Assembly (NCBI GenBank): GCA_003166795.1
Contig: PMUS01000057.1
Location: forward strand, 1 to 34,484
Length of the DNA stretch: 34,484 bases
From: Acidobacteriota bacterium
GTDB taxonomy: Bacteria; Acidobacteriota; Terriglobia; Acidiferrales; UBA7541
Direction of reading: 5' to 3'
The translations under genes were made by a program, and so were the position numbers. This document shows positions 8,239 through 16,588 of this stretch, in pieces. Each line of letters starts with the position of its first letter. Position 1 is the stretch's first letter. The notes under the pieces are model-generated. The model did not search any database. It saw only the letters and a program-made list of their open reading frames with translations, and was not told where the DNA came from.

Positions 8239-9021
8239 ATGGGCTATCCAACGCTGACGTATCAATCCGAAGACGGAATCGCGACGATCGCGCTAACCGT
8301 GCCGGAAAAGCGCAACGCCATCTCCGCGCAAATGATCACGGACCTCCTCGGCGCACTCCAGCAGGCGGAAGAGGGTCCCGCGCGCGTCGTCATCATCACC
8401 GGCTCGGGAAAATCCTTCTGTGCTGGAATGGACCTGGACGAATTGCAGCACCTCGCACGGCAAACGCAGCAGAAAAACCTCGAAGATGCGCGCCGTGTCA
8501 CAAAAATGCTCTATCGCCTGCACAGCTTTCCCAAACCCATCATTGCGGCTGTGAATGGCGCGGCCATCGCCGGCGGTTGCGGGATCGCGACGCTGGCCGA
8601 TTTCACTCTCGCCGTTCCCGAAGCCAAATTTGGATACACCGAGGTCAAACTCGGATTCATCCCGGCTCTCGTTTCTGTTTTTCTCCGTCGCCGCATCGGC
8701 GACAGGCAGGTGCGCGACTTGCTGCTCACCGGCAGAATTATTGACGCCTCCGAGGCCCTTCGCATGGGCCTGATCACGGAGATTGTTCTGCAGGAAACGC
8801 TGATGGATCGCGCCCGGGAAATCGCCGGCCTTTTGCTCGCAGCGAGCCCCACGGCCATCGCGCAGACAAAGAAGCTCCTCTTGAATTTCGACCGCGTTGC
8901 GATCCGCGCCGAGCTCGAAGTGGCGATCGAGGCGAACTCCGACATCCGCATGACTGCTGACTTTCGCGAGGGCGTTTCCGCTTTCCTCGAAAAGCGCCCG
9001 CCAAAATGGAGCAGCCAGTAA
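8239..9021 (+). CDS. Enoyl-CoA hydratase/isomerase family protein, possible methylglutaconyl-CoA hydratase
   Basis: This 260-residue crotonase-fold protein has the oxyanion-hole segments SGKSFCAGMDLDEL (about 55-69) and AAVNGAAIAGGCGIA (about 103-117), and FGYTEVKLGFIPA. In rat crotonase two glutamates act. The second is kept (Glu135), but the first (GGGCELA) is Gly115 here, as in some hydratases and isomerases of this fold. Its place next to a methylcrotonyl-type carboxylase and HMG-CoA lyase suggests 3-methylglutaconyl-CoA hydratase (LiuC), which joins the two steps. That is context, not proof; other crotonase reactions are possible. The ATG at 8239 starts just before the first conserved strand. 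It ends six bases before the thioesterase. Confidence 0.87.
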   Translation: MGYPTLTYQSEDGIATIALTVPEKRNAISAQMITDLLGALQQAEEGPARVVIITGSGKSFCAGMDLDELQHLARQTQQKNLEDARRVTKMLYRLHSFPKPIIAAVNGAAIAGGCGIATLADFTLAVPEAKFGYTEVKLGFIPALVSVFLRRRIGDRQVRDLLLTGRIIDASEALRMGLITEIVLQETLMDRAREIAGLLLAASPTAIAQTKKLLLNFDRVAIRAELEVAIEANSDIRMTADFREGVSAFLEKRPPKWSSQ

Positions 9022-9027
9022 ACGCTC

Positions 9028-9495
9028 ATGAAGGATTTCGCTGACGCCACGGTACGAGTGCGCTACGCCGAGACGGACCAAATGGGCATGGTGTATCACG
9101 GCAACTATTTCACCTGGTTTGAAGTCGGACGGGTCGAGCTTTGCCGCCATCTCGGATTCGAGTACAAGCAGATGGAAAGCGAGGACGATACGTTGATCGT
9201 GGTCGCGGAAGCATCCTGCCGCTACAAGCGCCCCGCGCGATTCGACGACATTCTAGTTGTTCGCACGCGAGTGACGCGTTTCGATAAGCGTACCCTGCGG
9301 TTCGCTTACGAGGTTCTGCGGCAGCCATCTGACGAATTGCTCGCGACCGGCGAAACGACGCACGTGATTTGCGACCATCAGGGGCGTCCGAAATCGCTGC
9401 CGGAAAAGTATCGAAAATATTTTTCACCCGGCCACTCCGATGGCTCCGCGCATGCAGACGCGAAATCCACTTTTGCTTCGAAAGTTCACCGATGA
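9028..9495 (+). CDS. YbgC/FadM-type acyl-CoA thioesterase
   Basis: This 155-residue single hotdog-fold protein carries the 4HBT signature RYAETDQMGMVYHGNYFTWF, with presumed catalytic Asp17 and the following helix FEVGRVELCRHLG. The central strands TLIVVAEASCRYKRPARFDD are also typical. Such enzymes hydrolyse acyl-CoA thioesters in the cytosol. In this operon it might release CoA from branched-chain or short acyl-CoA intermediates when they pile up (inference). It begins six bases after the hydratase stop and ends in an ATGA overlap with the methyltransferase. The last 20 residues are Ser/His/Lys-rich and not conserved. Confidence 0.9.
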   Translation: MKDFADATVRVRYAETDQMGMVYHGNYFTWFEVGRVELCRHLGFEYKQMESEDDTLIVVAEASCRYKRPARFDDILVVRTRVTRFDKRTLRFAYEVLRQPSDELLATGETTHVICDHQGRPKSLPEKYRKYFSPGHSDGSAHADAKSTFASKVHR

Positions 9496-10361
9496 ACTCA
9501 CCCGATCCGGCCAAGATCGAACGCTTCCGCGAAAAACTGCTTCAGGAGTGGACCGACGAAGAAACCGTCGCCGCCTGGCGCAAGTGGAACACTCAGCTTT
9601 CGGTGTTCAGTCGCGAGGCCACGGAGGCCGTTCTCGAGGCCGCGCAGCTTCGTCCGGGAATGCGCGTGCTCGACTTGGCGAGCGGTGTGGGAAATCCTGC
9701 GCTTTCGATTGCAGAGGCCGTCGGGCCGACCGGTCATGTTACGGCAACCGATCTTGGACCCGGGATGATCGCTTACGCAGAAGAGCTCGCAAAATCGAAG
9801 GGTCTTCGAAACATCGATTTTCGCGTTGCGGACGCCGAGTCGCTTCCCTTCCCGGACCGCGCCTTCGATGTCGTAACCTGCCGCTTCGGCGTAATGTTCT
9901 TCCCGGCGCAGGTAAAGGCGTTTCGCGAATGCCGCAGAGTCCTGAAGCCCGGCGGCCGCGTCGCCTTCGTCGTCTGGGGCAAGCGCGAGCAGCTGTTCCT
10001 TACCGCGACGATCGGCGTATTGATGAAGTATGTCGAGGCGCCAACGCCCGACCCGGATGCGCCGCACGCCTTCATGTTCGGCGAACGCGGGCTGCTCGAA
10101 AACCGGCTCAAAGCTGCCGGGTTCTCTGACGTGCGTGAAGAAGTGCGAATCATAACTGGCCGCTGGGAGGGGTCGCCGGAAGATTACTGGCAGCAGTTTA
10201 CGGAGGTCGCTGCGCCGTTTCGTCCGCTGATCGCAAAGCTCACGCCGGAGACGCGCGCGAAAGCGGAGGCCGAGATTTTCGCCGGCCTGCGAAAGCTCTC
10301 CGATGGCAAGGTCTTGACGATGCCTCTCGAAATTGTGATCGGCACGGGCGCGCAAACGTGA
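9492..10361 (+). CDS. Class I SAM-dependent methyltransferase
   Basis: This 289-residue UbiE/Methyltransf_11-like enzyme has motif I VLDLASGVGNPALS (59-72), an acidic ribose-binding residue in VTATDLGPGM, motif II-like DAESLPFPDRAFDVVTCRFG, and motif III RRVLKPGGRVAFVVWG. I chose the ATG at 9492, which overlaps the thioesterase stop (ATGA); the open frame extends further left only inside the thioesterase gene. It overlaps the GTG of the ammonia-lyase by four bases, so all three are probably co-translated. The substrate cannot be read from the sequence. Its place between a thioesterase and histidine ammonia-lyase suggests a small metabolite, but this is weak. Confidence 0.88.
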   Translation: MNSPDPAKIERFREKLLQEWTDEETVAAWRKWNTQLSVFSREATEAVLEAAQLRPGMRVLDLASGVGNPALSIAEAVGPTGHVTATDLGPGMIAYAEELAKSKGLRNIDFRVADAESLPFPDRAFDVVTCRFGVMFFPAQVKAFRECRRVLKPGGRVAFVVWGKREQLFLTATIGVLMKYVEAPTPDPDAPHAFMFGERGLLENRLKAAGFSDVREEVRIITGRWEGSPEDYWQQFTEVAAPFRPLIAKLTPETRAKAEAEIFAGLRKLSDGKVLTMPLEIVIGTGAQT

Positions 10362-11914
10362 CGCGCGTTGCGATAGACGGCGAGCGCCTGACGCTGGAAC
10401 ATCTTTACAGCGTTGTCTTCGATGGTGCCGCGGCGGAAATTTCCCCCGAGGCGCGGAAACGCATGAACGCCTCGCGGGCCGTGATCGAGCGCCTGGTAGA
10501 GGCCGACACTGCCGTCTACGGCGTGAACACCGGCTTTGGCAAGATGGCCTCGACGCGCATCTCGCGCGTCGAAATCCGCCAGCTGCAGCTCAACCTCGTG
10601 CGCAGCCACGCGTGCGGCGTTGGAGTGTCGCTCAGCGAGCCTGCCACGCGCGCAATGCTTGCGCTCCGCGCCAACGCGATTGCCAAAGGCTTTTCCGGTG
10701 TCAGACCCATCGTAGCCGAGACGCTCGTCGCGATGCTAAATCGCGGCGTTCATCCGGTGATTCCATCGCAAGGCTCCGTCGGCGCATCGGGTGATCTCGC
10801 GCCGCTGGCGCATCTGGCGCAGGTTGCGATCGGCGAGGGCCGCGCGAACTTCCAGGACCACACAATGTCCGGCGCGGAGGCCATGCGTGCCGCAGGAGTC
10901 GCGCCTCTGATACTCGAAGCGAAAGAAGGCCTCGCGCTGCTCAACGGCACGCAGGCGATGCTCGCGCTCGCGGCGATCGCGCTGCGCGAAGCGGAAATCG
11001 CCGTGGATACTGCCGACGTCGCAGCGGCTCTTTCGCTTGACGCGCTGCGCGGCAGCCCCGCCGCATTCGATGCGCGCATTGCACGAGTGCGTCCGCACCC
11101 TGGCCACGCCGTCACCGCGCGCAATATCGAGCGGCTGAACCGCGGAAGTGAAATCCGCGAGTCACACCGCTCACCTGACAAAGACCCGCGCGTGCAGGAT
11201 CCATACAGTCTGCGCTGCGCCCCGCAAGTCCACGGAGCGGTGCGCGATGCGCTGGCCCAGATTCGCGCGACGCTTACGATTGAGCTCAACAGCGCCACGG
11301 ACAATCCGCTCGTTTTCGTTTCGAAAAGCGATTCCGGGGAGGATTCCGGTGAAGTGATCAGCGGCGGCAATTTTCACGGCCAACCGCTGGCGATGGCTGC
11401 CGATCAGATGGCCGTGGCGCTCGCGACGCTCGGCGGAATCTCCGAACGGCGCATCGAACAAATGACCAACCCGCAGACCAGCCAGTTGCCCGCGTTTCTG
11501 GTGCGCCACGCGGGATTGAATTCAGGCTTCATGATCCTGCAGGTCACAGCCGCGGCGCTCGCCAGCGAATTGAAGCCGCTCGCCGCTCCGCATTCGGTGG
11601 ATTCGATTCCCACGTCCGCGAATCAGGAAGATTATGTCTCGATGGGAATGGGCGGCGCGCGGCGGCTCGAATCAATGCTCTCCAATTTGCGAAATATTCT
11701 CGCGATCGAATTGCTCGCGGCATGCCAGGGGATTGATCTGCTGTCGCCCCTTCGGCCGGGGCCGGAAACCCGCAAGGCTTACGATGTCGTGCGGGCGCTT
11801 TCGCCGGCAATGGACGCCGACCGTTCGCTCGCGCCGGATATCGAAGCCGTCGCCCGCGAAGTGGCGAAGGGCTCGTTCGCCGCAATTCTGCGGTATCCCG
11901 TTTTCACTTCTTGA
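10358..11914 (+). CDS. hutH: Histidine ammonia-lyase
   Basis: This 518-residue protein deaminates L-histidine to urocanate. The Ala143-Ser144-Gly145 triad (GSVGASGDLAPLAHLAQ) makes the MIO electrophile. Tyr54 (YGVNTGFG) is the likely catalytic base. Ser83-His84 (NLVRSHACG) is the selectivity pair usual for histidine, not phenylalanine. NSATDNPLVF and STSANQED-like TSANQEDYVSMG are also present, with Tyr in place of the more common His in the last. The start is GTG, overlapping the methyltransferase stop by four bases. Urocanase, imidazolonepropionase and formiminoglutamase genes are absent here. Its end overlaps the convergent hydrolase gene by 11 bp. Aromatic ammonia-lyase or aminomutase activity is an alternative but less likely. 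Confidence 0.9.
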   Translation: MTRVAIDGERLTLEHLYSVVFDGAAAEISPEARKRMNASRAVIERLVEADTAVYGVNTGFGKMASTRISRVEIRQLQLNLVRSHACGVGVSLSEPATRAMLALRANAIAKGFSGVRPIVAETLVAMLNRGVHPVIPSQGSVGASGDLAPLAHLAQVAIGEGRANFQDHTMSGAEAMRAAGVAPLILEAKEGLALLNGTQAMLALAAIALREAEIAVDTADVAAALSLDALRGSPAAFDARIARVRPHPGHAVTARNIERLNRGSEIRESHRSPDKDPRVQDPYSLRCAPQVHGAVRDALAQIRATLTIELNSATDNPLVFVSKSDSGEDSGEVISGGNFHGQPLAMAADQMAVALATLGGISERRIEQMTNPQTSQLPAFLVRHAGLNSGFMILQVTAAALASELKPLAAPHSVDSIPTSANQEDYVSMGMGGARRLESMLSNLRNILAIELLAACQGIDLLSPLRPGPETRKAYDVVRALSPAMDADRSLAPDIEAVAREVAKGSFAAILRYPVFTS

Positions 11915-12926
11915 GCGAGCGCTGAAGAAATTTGCCGAAGCGATGGCCGGCGATGTAGCTGAAGGGTTTCACACCCAGCGAGTAGTGCCCGCACGGAAGG
12001 GACATCGCCTCAAAAGGAACGCGCTCGGCGCGGAGCTTCGCGAGAAGCGCCTCCGTGTATTCAGGCCAAAAGGTCGGGTCGTATCGCGCGGTGATGAGCA
12101 GAAGTTTTTTCTTTGCTTCCGTCAGCCGAGTTACATAAGGAAACGGACTGATCGGCGACCAGAGGTGCCGGAGATCGTCGTGCGAGACGCCTGCGGCGGC
12201 GACCGGCTCCCAAACGGTTTTCGTCGTGAGGCCGGTGGCGACTACGTCTCCGAAATAAGTGGAGGCGTGCAGGAACGCGGCGGCCGCAACCGCCGGCTCG
12301 TGGCACATGGTGATAAATCCGATCGCGGAGCCGATGCTCGTGCCCAGGATGCCAAGCGGGCCGTAGCCCTCCTGTTCCAGCCAGCGCAGCGTGCGGCGAA
12401 CGTCGAGCACCGCTTGGTGACCGGCCTGCATCGTGAGGCCAATATTCGGGCCCACGAGGTGATCGGCGCGCGGATGTCCGGGAATCGAGCGGCGGTCGTG
12501 ATACGGCAAGCTCATCTTGACCGCCGTGAGGCCGAGCTTGTTCAGCCAGAGGCAGACATTTTGCTGCTCCTCCCAGCGCGCGTTCCACTGCGCGAGAACG
12601 ACGACGGCTGGCCCCTTTTTCTGCGCGGGGAAGAATTGGGCATGGACGCGGTTATTCGCGGCCCAGGGCGAGACGATGGCGCTCGTGAACGTGAGGACGC
12701 CGTCCGCGAGCGCGTAGTCGTTCGCGGGCGCGATGGAATACCAATCATCGCTGTGGGCGATGGCGTCCGCGATGTAGCGGTCGAAGAAGGCGCGCGGATT
12801 TGCATCCGCCGGATCGCCGCCGATGTGTTCGACGCCCCATGCGAATGGAAGCGTGCGGCGCTTCGGCTCTTGATCGAAGCGCATCTGCTCGTAGCTGCGG
12901 ACTCTTTTTTCGTACCAGGATGGCAT
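11904..12926 (-). CDS. Alpha/beta hydrolase family protein
   Basis: This 340-residue protein has an alpha/beta-hydrolase core after about 100 N-terminal residues: strand PAVVVLAQWNARWEE, nucleophile elbow GILGTSIGSAIG (Ser197), acid in ITARYDPTF (Asp283) and histidine in LPCGHYSLG (His314), in the right order for a catalytic triad. The long N-terminus with YSIAPANDYAL and the Trp-rich loop suggest the ABHD18-like group, but I am not sure. No signal peptide or membrane helix is seen, so it is probably cytosolic. It converges on the ammonia-lyase gene with an 11-bp overlap of coding ends. The substrate is unknown. Confidence 0.82.
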   Translation of the reverse strand: MPSWYEKRVRSYEQMRFDQEPKRRTLPFAWGVEHIGGDPADANPRAFFDRYIADAIAHSDDWYSIAPANDYALADGVLTFTSAIVSPWAANNRVHAQFFPAQKKGPAVVVLAQWNARWEEQQNVCLWLNKLGLTAVKMSLPYHDRRSIPGHPRADHLVGPNIGLTMQAGHQAVLDVRRTLRWLEQEGYGPLGILGTSIGSAIGFITMCHEPAVAAAAFLHASTYFGDVVATGLTTKTVWEPVAAAGVSHDDLRHLWSPISPFPYVTRLTEAKKKLLLITARYDPTFWPEYTEALLAKLRAERVPFEAMSLPCGHYSLGVKPFSYIAGHRFGKFLQRSLKK

Positions 12927-13034
12927 TGGGCGAGGAAATGAATATACCTTACGGCGCTGCGGTTCGAAACCCGGGGCTCCGCTTCAGATCGCGAGATGTT
13001 GGCTCACCACAGAGGAGCCACTTGTTCCTGGTTG

Positions 13035-13060
13035 AATACGGGCGGAGGGCCGCCCCTATT
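13035..13060. repeat. GC-rich palindrome between two leftward genes
   Basis: AATA-C-GGGCGG-AGGG-CCGCCC-C-TATT pairs as six GC pairs plus four AT pairs around one C.C mismatch. It lies in the 261-bp spacer downstream of the SDR gene and upstream of the hydrolase. Without a T-run on the leftward side it is a poor intrinsic terminator. It looks like a dispersed intergenic element, and the rest of the spacer shows nothing I can name. Confidence 0.4.
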
Positions 13061-13187
13061 GGATACCAAGTTTAACGACGTGAACCAGGCGGCGCTTGCG
13101 CAGGATGTCGTGTTACAAAATCGAAAGCGCGAGCAGCTCAATCTTGGAACCGGGCGGGCGCCGTGAGACAGCCACCGCCGACGTAAG

Positions 13188-13937
13188 CTAAATTTGCGCC
13201 ATGCCGCCGTCAACGAAGAGTTCGATGCCGGTGACGAAGCTGCTGTCATCCGACGCGAGGAATACCGCCGCTTTCGCGATTTCGTCGGGTGTCCCCATGC
13301 GGCCCATCGGCACAGAGGCGACCAGGCCAGCCTGGATCTGCTGAAGCTGCTCCTCGCTCTGCGCCAGCCCCCTGACGCCTGGCGTGTCAATTGGGCCGGG
13401 ACTCAGCGCGTTAACGCGAATCTTGCGCTGCTTCAAATCAACGGTCCATGAGCGCGCGAACGACCGCACGGCCGCCTTGGTTGCGCTGTAAACGCTGAAT
13501 GCTGCCATTCCTTTGATTGAAACGATCGAGGCGTTCAGGATGATCGAGCCGCCGTCCACGAGCAACGGAAGAGCCTTTTGCACCGTGAAGAGGAGCCCCT
13601 TTACGTTCGCGTTGAATGTCTTGTCGAATTGCTCCTCGGTGATCGCGCCCAAAGGGGCAAATTCGCCGCCGCCCGCATTCGCGAAGACGATATCGAGGTG
13701 ACCCTTCTGCTGCTTCACCGTTGCGTACAATCGGTCGAGATCGCCGAGTTTTGAAACGTCGCCTTGGACTCCGGTGACGTTCTTGCCGATCAGTTTCACG
13801 GCTGCATCAAGCTCCGCTTGACGCCGGCCGGTGATAAAAACATGCGCGCCTTCCCCGACGAAACGCTGGGCCGTGGCGAGGCCGATGCCACCGTTGCCTC
13901 CCGTTACGACCGCTACTTTTCCTTCCAACTTTGGCAT
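13188..13937 (-). CDS. Short-chain dehydrogenase/reductase (SDR)
   Basis: This 249-residue classical SDR has the cofactor motif TGGNGGIG (12-19), a basic pair after strand 2 (ITGRRQ, Arg38-Arg39) that favours NADPH, NAG (87-89), and the catalytic Ser137, Tyr150 and Lys154 (YSATK). The C-terminus [13 protein letters not shown] is standard. It reduces or oxidises an unknown carbonyl/alcohol in the cytosol. AAGGGAG lies nine bases before the ATG at 13937, a good ribosome site. It stands alone, divergent from the prepilin peptidase gene. The family is certain; the substrate is not. Confidence 0.93.
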   Translation of the reverse strand: MPKLEGKVAVVTGGNGGIGLATAQRFVGEGAHVFITGRRQAELDAAVKLIGKNVTGVQGDVSKLGDLDRLYATVKQQKGHLDIVFANAGGGEFAPLGAITEEQFDKTFNANVKGLLFTVQKALPLLVDGGSIILNASIVSIKGMAAFSVYSATKAAVRSFARSWTVDLKQRKIRVNALSPGPIDTPGVRGLAQSEEQLQQIQAGLVASVPMGRMGTPDEIAKAAVFLASDDSSFVTGIELFVDGGMAQI

Positions 13938-14220
13938 GAGTATGACTCCCTTTGATGGTTCGGATCGGACGCCGCCGCATCAGGCTCGCGTGATCTATGC
14001 ACTTGTACCCACTATAGTTGATGCGAGCATCTCCCAAAAGGTGCGAACCCATTCGCGTGATGGCCGAAGCTGGCAGGAAACTTCACGCCAAGCGCGTTCG
14101 CCCGGGGGTAGTAGGGCTACGCCCCTACGAAGGCAAAGGCGACGGACGGGGCCGAGGCGCGGCGGAAAACGTTAGCAGTCGGGCACGACTGCGGCGGGGC
14201 GCTGCGTGGGGCGCCGGGCG
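13938..14220. other. Divergent spacer with a small palindrome
   Basis: This 283-bp stretch separates the SDR gene from the prepilin peptidase gene. The only structure I see is GTAGGG-CTACGC-CCCTAC at 14111-14128, a 6-bp stem resembling the other intergenic palindromes of the window. Promoters for both genes must lie here or nearby, but no convincing box pair stands out. Confidence 0.45.
14111..14128. repeat. Palindrome GTAGGG/CCCTAC
   Basis: A perfect 6-bp inverted repeat with a six-base loop sits about 95 bp before the prepilin peptidase start. It has no T-tract. It is probably a dispersed intergenic repeat copy, or part of one. Confidence 0.35.
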
Positions 14221-15084
14221 ATGTGGCAAAATTCAATTGTGGCTCCCTCTACATTAATCGGCATATTCGCGGCCCTTTTTGGGTTGATCATTGGGAGCTT
14301 TCTGAACGTTTGCATCGTGCGCATACCGGGGCGAAAGTCCATTGTGATGCCCGCGTCGGCTTGCCCAAAATGCGGCGCGGCGATTCGACCGTGGGACAAC
14401 ATACCGGTAGTGAGCTGGGTTCTGCTCGGCGGGAAATGCCGCGCGTGCAAAACGAAGATTTCGGCGATGTATCCGGCGGTCGAGGTGCTGACGGCGGTTC
14501 TTTTCTGGGCCTGTTACCACGCGTTCGGTCTGACCACCGAGGCGCTGAAGTGGGCGATTTTTTCGGCGCTGATGATCGTGCTGGTGTGTACGGACCTGCG
14601 CGAGAGAATCCTTCCGGACGTGGTGAACTACTCCGGGTTCGTGGCGGGATTGCTGCTCAGTCTGGTGACCAAGCCTTCGGACGGGACCGCGCTGTGGCTC
14701 GCGAATCGCATGTTCGACTTCCCGCCCCCGACTCCGGTGCTTTCGCTGGCGGACGCTTTGCTGGGCGCAGCGTTCGGGAGCGGGTTGCTGTGGCTGGTGG
14801 CCGAGGCGTACTTCCGGCTGCGCGGGCGCGAAGGGATGGGTTTCGGCGACGTGAAGATGATGCTGATGGCCGGAGCGTTTCTCGGGCTGAAAAGGACCCT
14901 GCTGACGGTCCTGGTGGGATCGGTTCTCGGAAGCGTGCTGGGGCTGGCGTTCATGCTGGCGCGACGTAAGGAATCTGATTACGAGCTACCGTTCGGAAGT
15001 TTTCTGGGCATGGCGGCTGTGCTGGTGATCTTTTTCGGCACGCCTGTGGTGAATTGGTATCTGTCGCTGATGATGGTGCGATGA
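14221..15084 (+). CDS. pilD: Prepilin peptidase (type IV leader peptidase)
   Basis: This 287-residue polytopic inner-membrane aspartic protease cleaves the leader after Gly and methylates the new N-terminus of pilins. The N-terminal domain starts GLIIGSFLNVCIVRIP and has the zinc tetrad Cys48/Cys51 (CPKC) and Cys73/Cys76 (CRAC). The catalytic aspartates are Asp125 (VCTDLRERILPD) and Asp210 in the GxGD motif (GMGFGDVKMM). About seven hydrophobic helices are visible. I prefer the ATG at 14221; a GTG at 14206 would only add five charged residues. Its substrates are presumably the pilins of the leftward locus near 25-34 kb. It heads a four-gene rightward run with a two-component pair. Confidence 0.95.
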   Translation: MWQNSIVAPSTLIGIFAALFGLIIGSFLNVCIVRIPGRKSIVMPASACPKCGAAIRPWDNIPVVSWVLLGGKCRACKTKISAMYPAVEVLTAVLFWACYHAFGLTTEALKWAIFSALMIVLVCTDLRERILPDVVNYSGFVAGLLLSLVTKPSDGTALWLANRMFDFPPPTPVLSLADALLGAAFGSGLLWLVAEAYFRLRGREGMGFGDVKMMLMAGAFLGLKRTLLTVLVGSVLGSVLGLAFMLARRKESDYELPFGSFLGMAAVLVIFFGTPVVNWYLSLMMVR

Positions 15085-15124
15085 AGGGCGCGCAAATGCA
15101 ATTTCGTCAAACAGAGGCCGGGCG

Positions 15125-16543
15125 ATGACGCTGCCGCCGGCCATTCATCCGGCCGTCCCGCCGATCGGCTTGGTGGATGCGATCGTGATGCTGGTGCTAT
15201 TGCTTGGGGCGTTGCTGGCGCTCGTGCTGGTGGTGCGGAAATTCGTCCGCAGCGAATCTGCAGCGTCCCAAACCGATTGGCAGAATCCGAAACCCGACTC
15301 GGAGAATGCGTCGGTGTTCATGGCCGCGTCCATGCAGGGCGTGATCGAAAAACTCCGCACGCAGGAAAAGGAGCTGGCGCGGCTGCACGTGCTGGCGCAG
15401 GAACGCGCGCAGGAATCTGAACGCATGACGGAGGAAGTAACGCGCAACATGCCCACTGGATTGCTGCTGGTGAGCGCGACGGGCGCGATCAGCTCGTCCA
15501 ATCCCGCGGCGGAAGAGGCGCTGGGGCTGCGGCCAATGCGCTACAGGTCGTACAAGGAAATTCTGGGCGACGATTCGGGTCTCTCGCAGATGCTGACGGC
15601 GTGCCTGCGGGACGGCAAAACGTTTCAACGCGGCGAAGTGGAGCATTTGACGACGGACGGAGAAGTGCGGCGGCTCGGCGTGACGATTTCACCGATCTAC
15701 CGCCACGCGCGAGTGGCCGTGCGGCGGCATGTGTCAGACCCGCCGCGGATGCCTGAGATGAAGGTGAGCGGCGCGCTGTGTCTGATGAGCGACCTCACCG
15801 AGCTGACCGCGCTGCAAAAACAGATTCGCTGGAAGGAAAATCTAGCGGCGCTGGGCGAAATGTCCGCGGGCATCGCACACGAATTCAAGAATTCCCTGGC
15901 GACGATTTCCGGATACGCGCAGATGATTCGCGGCGAGTCCCAGCCCGGCGACACGCGCGACTCGGCGGAGAAAATACTCGATCAGACGCGGGCGCTCACG
16001 CACGTGGTGACGGAGTTCCTGAAGTTCGCGAAGCCGCTGGAAATCTGCTACGAGACGGTTGCCATGGCGCCGCTGGTCGAGCGCCTGGTTGAAGAGCTGC
16101 AAGAGTCCCTGCCCAGGTGCGAGTTCGCCCACGAGGGACAGTTCCTCGAGCTGCCCGGAGACGAGGCGCTGCTGCGCCAGGCGATGCTGAACCTGGCGCG
16201 CAACGGAGCGGAGGCCTCGAGCGCGGGAGGAAAATCGCCCCGCGTGACGATTTCGGGAACGCTCGAAGAGCTGGGCGGCCGGAAATGGCAGCGCATCTGC
16301 GTGGCGGACAACGGGCCGGGCATCCCGGAGCAGGAGCTGCAAAAGATATTTTTGCCGTTCTATACGACGAAATCCGAAGGCACTGGGTTGGGTCTGGCCG
16401 TGGTGCAGAAAGTGGCACTACAGCACGGCGGGAGCATCGAGGCGCGCAACCCGTCCCAAGGTGGGGCTGAGTTCCTGCTGTGGTTACCTTTGCGGCAGGA
16501 GAACGCACCGTCTCTATTCCCCTCACAGGCAGCACGCATCTAA
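15125..16543 (+). CDS. PAS-domain sensor histidine kinase, NtrB/PilS-like
   Basis: This 472-residue kinase has one N-terminal membrane helix (about 16-38), a short linker coiled coil (about 65-105), a PAS domain (about 108-225), the HisKA helix with phospho-acceptor His252 (SAGIAHEFKNSLATISGYAQ) and a HATPase domain with N box Asn360, G1 DNGPGIP (395-401) and G2 GTGLGLAVVQ. It would phosphorylate the NtrC-type regulator two genes downstream. GAGG lies seven bases before the ATG. It has no periplasmic sensor domain, so the signal is probably membrane-borne or cytosolic. Adjacency to the prepilin peptidase suggests control of pili (PilS-like), although classical PilS has six membrane helices. 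No receiver domain is attached. Confidence 0.92.
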   Translation: MTLPPAIHPAVPPIGLVDAIVMLVLLLGALLALVLVVRKFVRSESAASQTDWQNPKPDSENASVFMAASMQGVIEKLRTQEKELARLHVLAQERAQESERMTEEVTRNMPTGLLLVSATGAISSSNPAAEEALGLRPMRYRSYKEILGDDSGLSQMLTACLRDGKTFQRGEVEHLTTDGEVRRLGVTISPIYRHARVAVRRHVSDPPRMPEMKVSGALCLMSDLTELTALQKQIRWKENLAALGEMSAGIAHEFKNSLATISGYAQMIRGESQPGDTRDSAEKILDQTRALTHVVTEFLKFAKPLEICYETVAMAPLVERLVEELQESLPRCEFAHEGQFLELPGDEALLRQAMLNLARNGAEASSAGGKSPRVTISGTLEELGGRKWQRICVADNGPGIPEQELQKIFLPFYTTKSEGTGLGLAVVQKVALQHGGSIEARNPSQGGAEFLLWLPLRQENAPSLFPSQAARI

Positions 16544-16588
16544 ACTGGTAATGGGCGCGGCTGTGAACGCGCTCCGGGAGGCGTAGCC

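Noticed and set aside
10358..11914. Phenylalanine or tyrosine ammonia-lyase
   Set aside because: The Ser83-His84 pair and overall length and motifs match histidine ammonia-lyase. The Tyr in NQEDYVSM alone is not enough to reassign it.
11634..12941. 435-codon rightward frame across the hydrolase
   Set aside because: It runs antisense to the alpha/beta hydrolase, whose Ser-Asp-His triad is intact, and begins inside hutH in the wrong frame.
12955..13166. Open rightward frame ending LNLGTGRAP before the SDR gene
   Set aside because: It is about 70 codons long with no good start, no ribosome site and no recognised similarity, and it runs through a palindrome. It could be a gene remnant but is not supportable.
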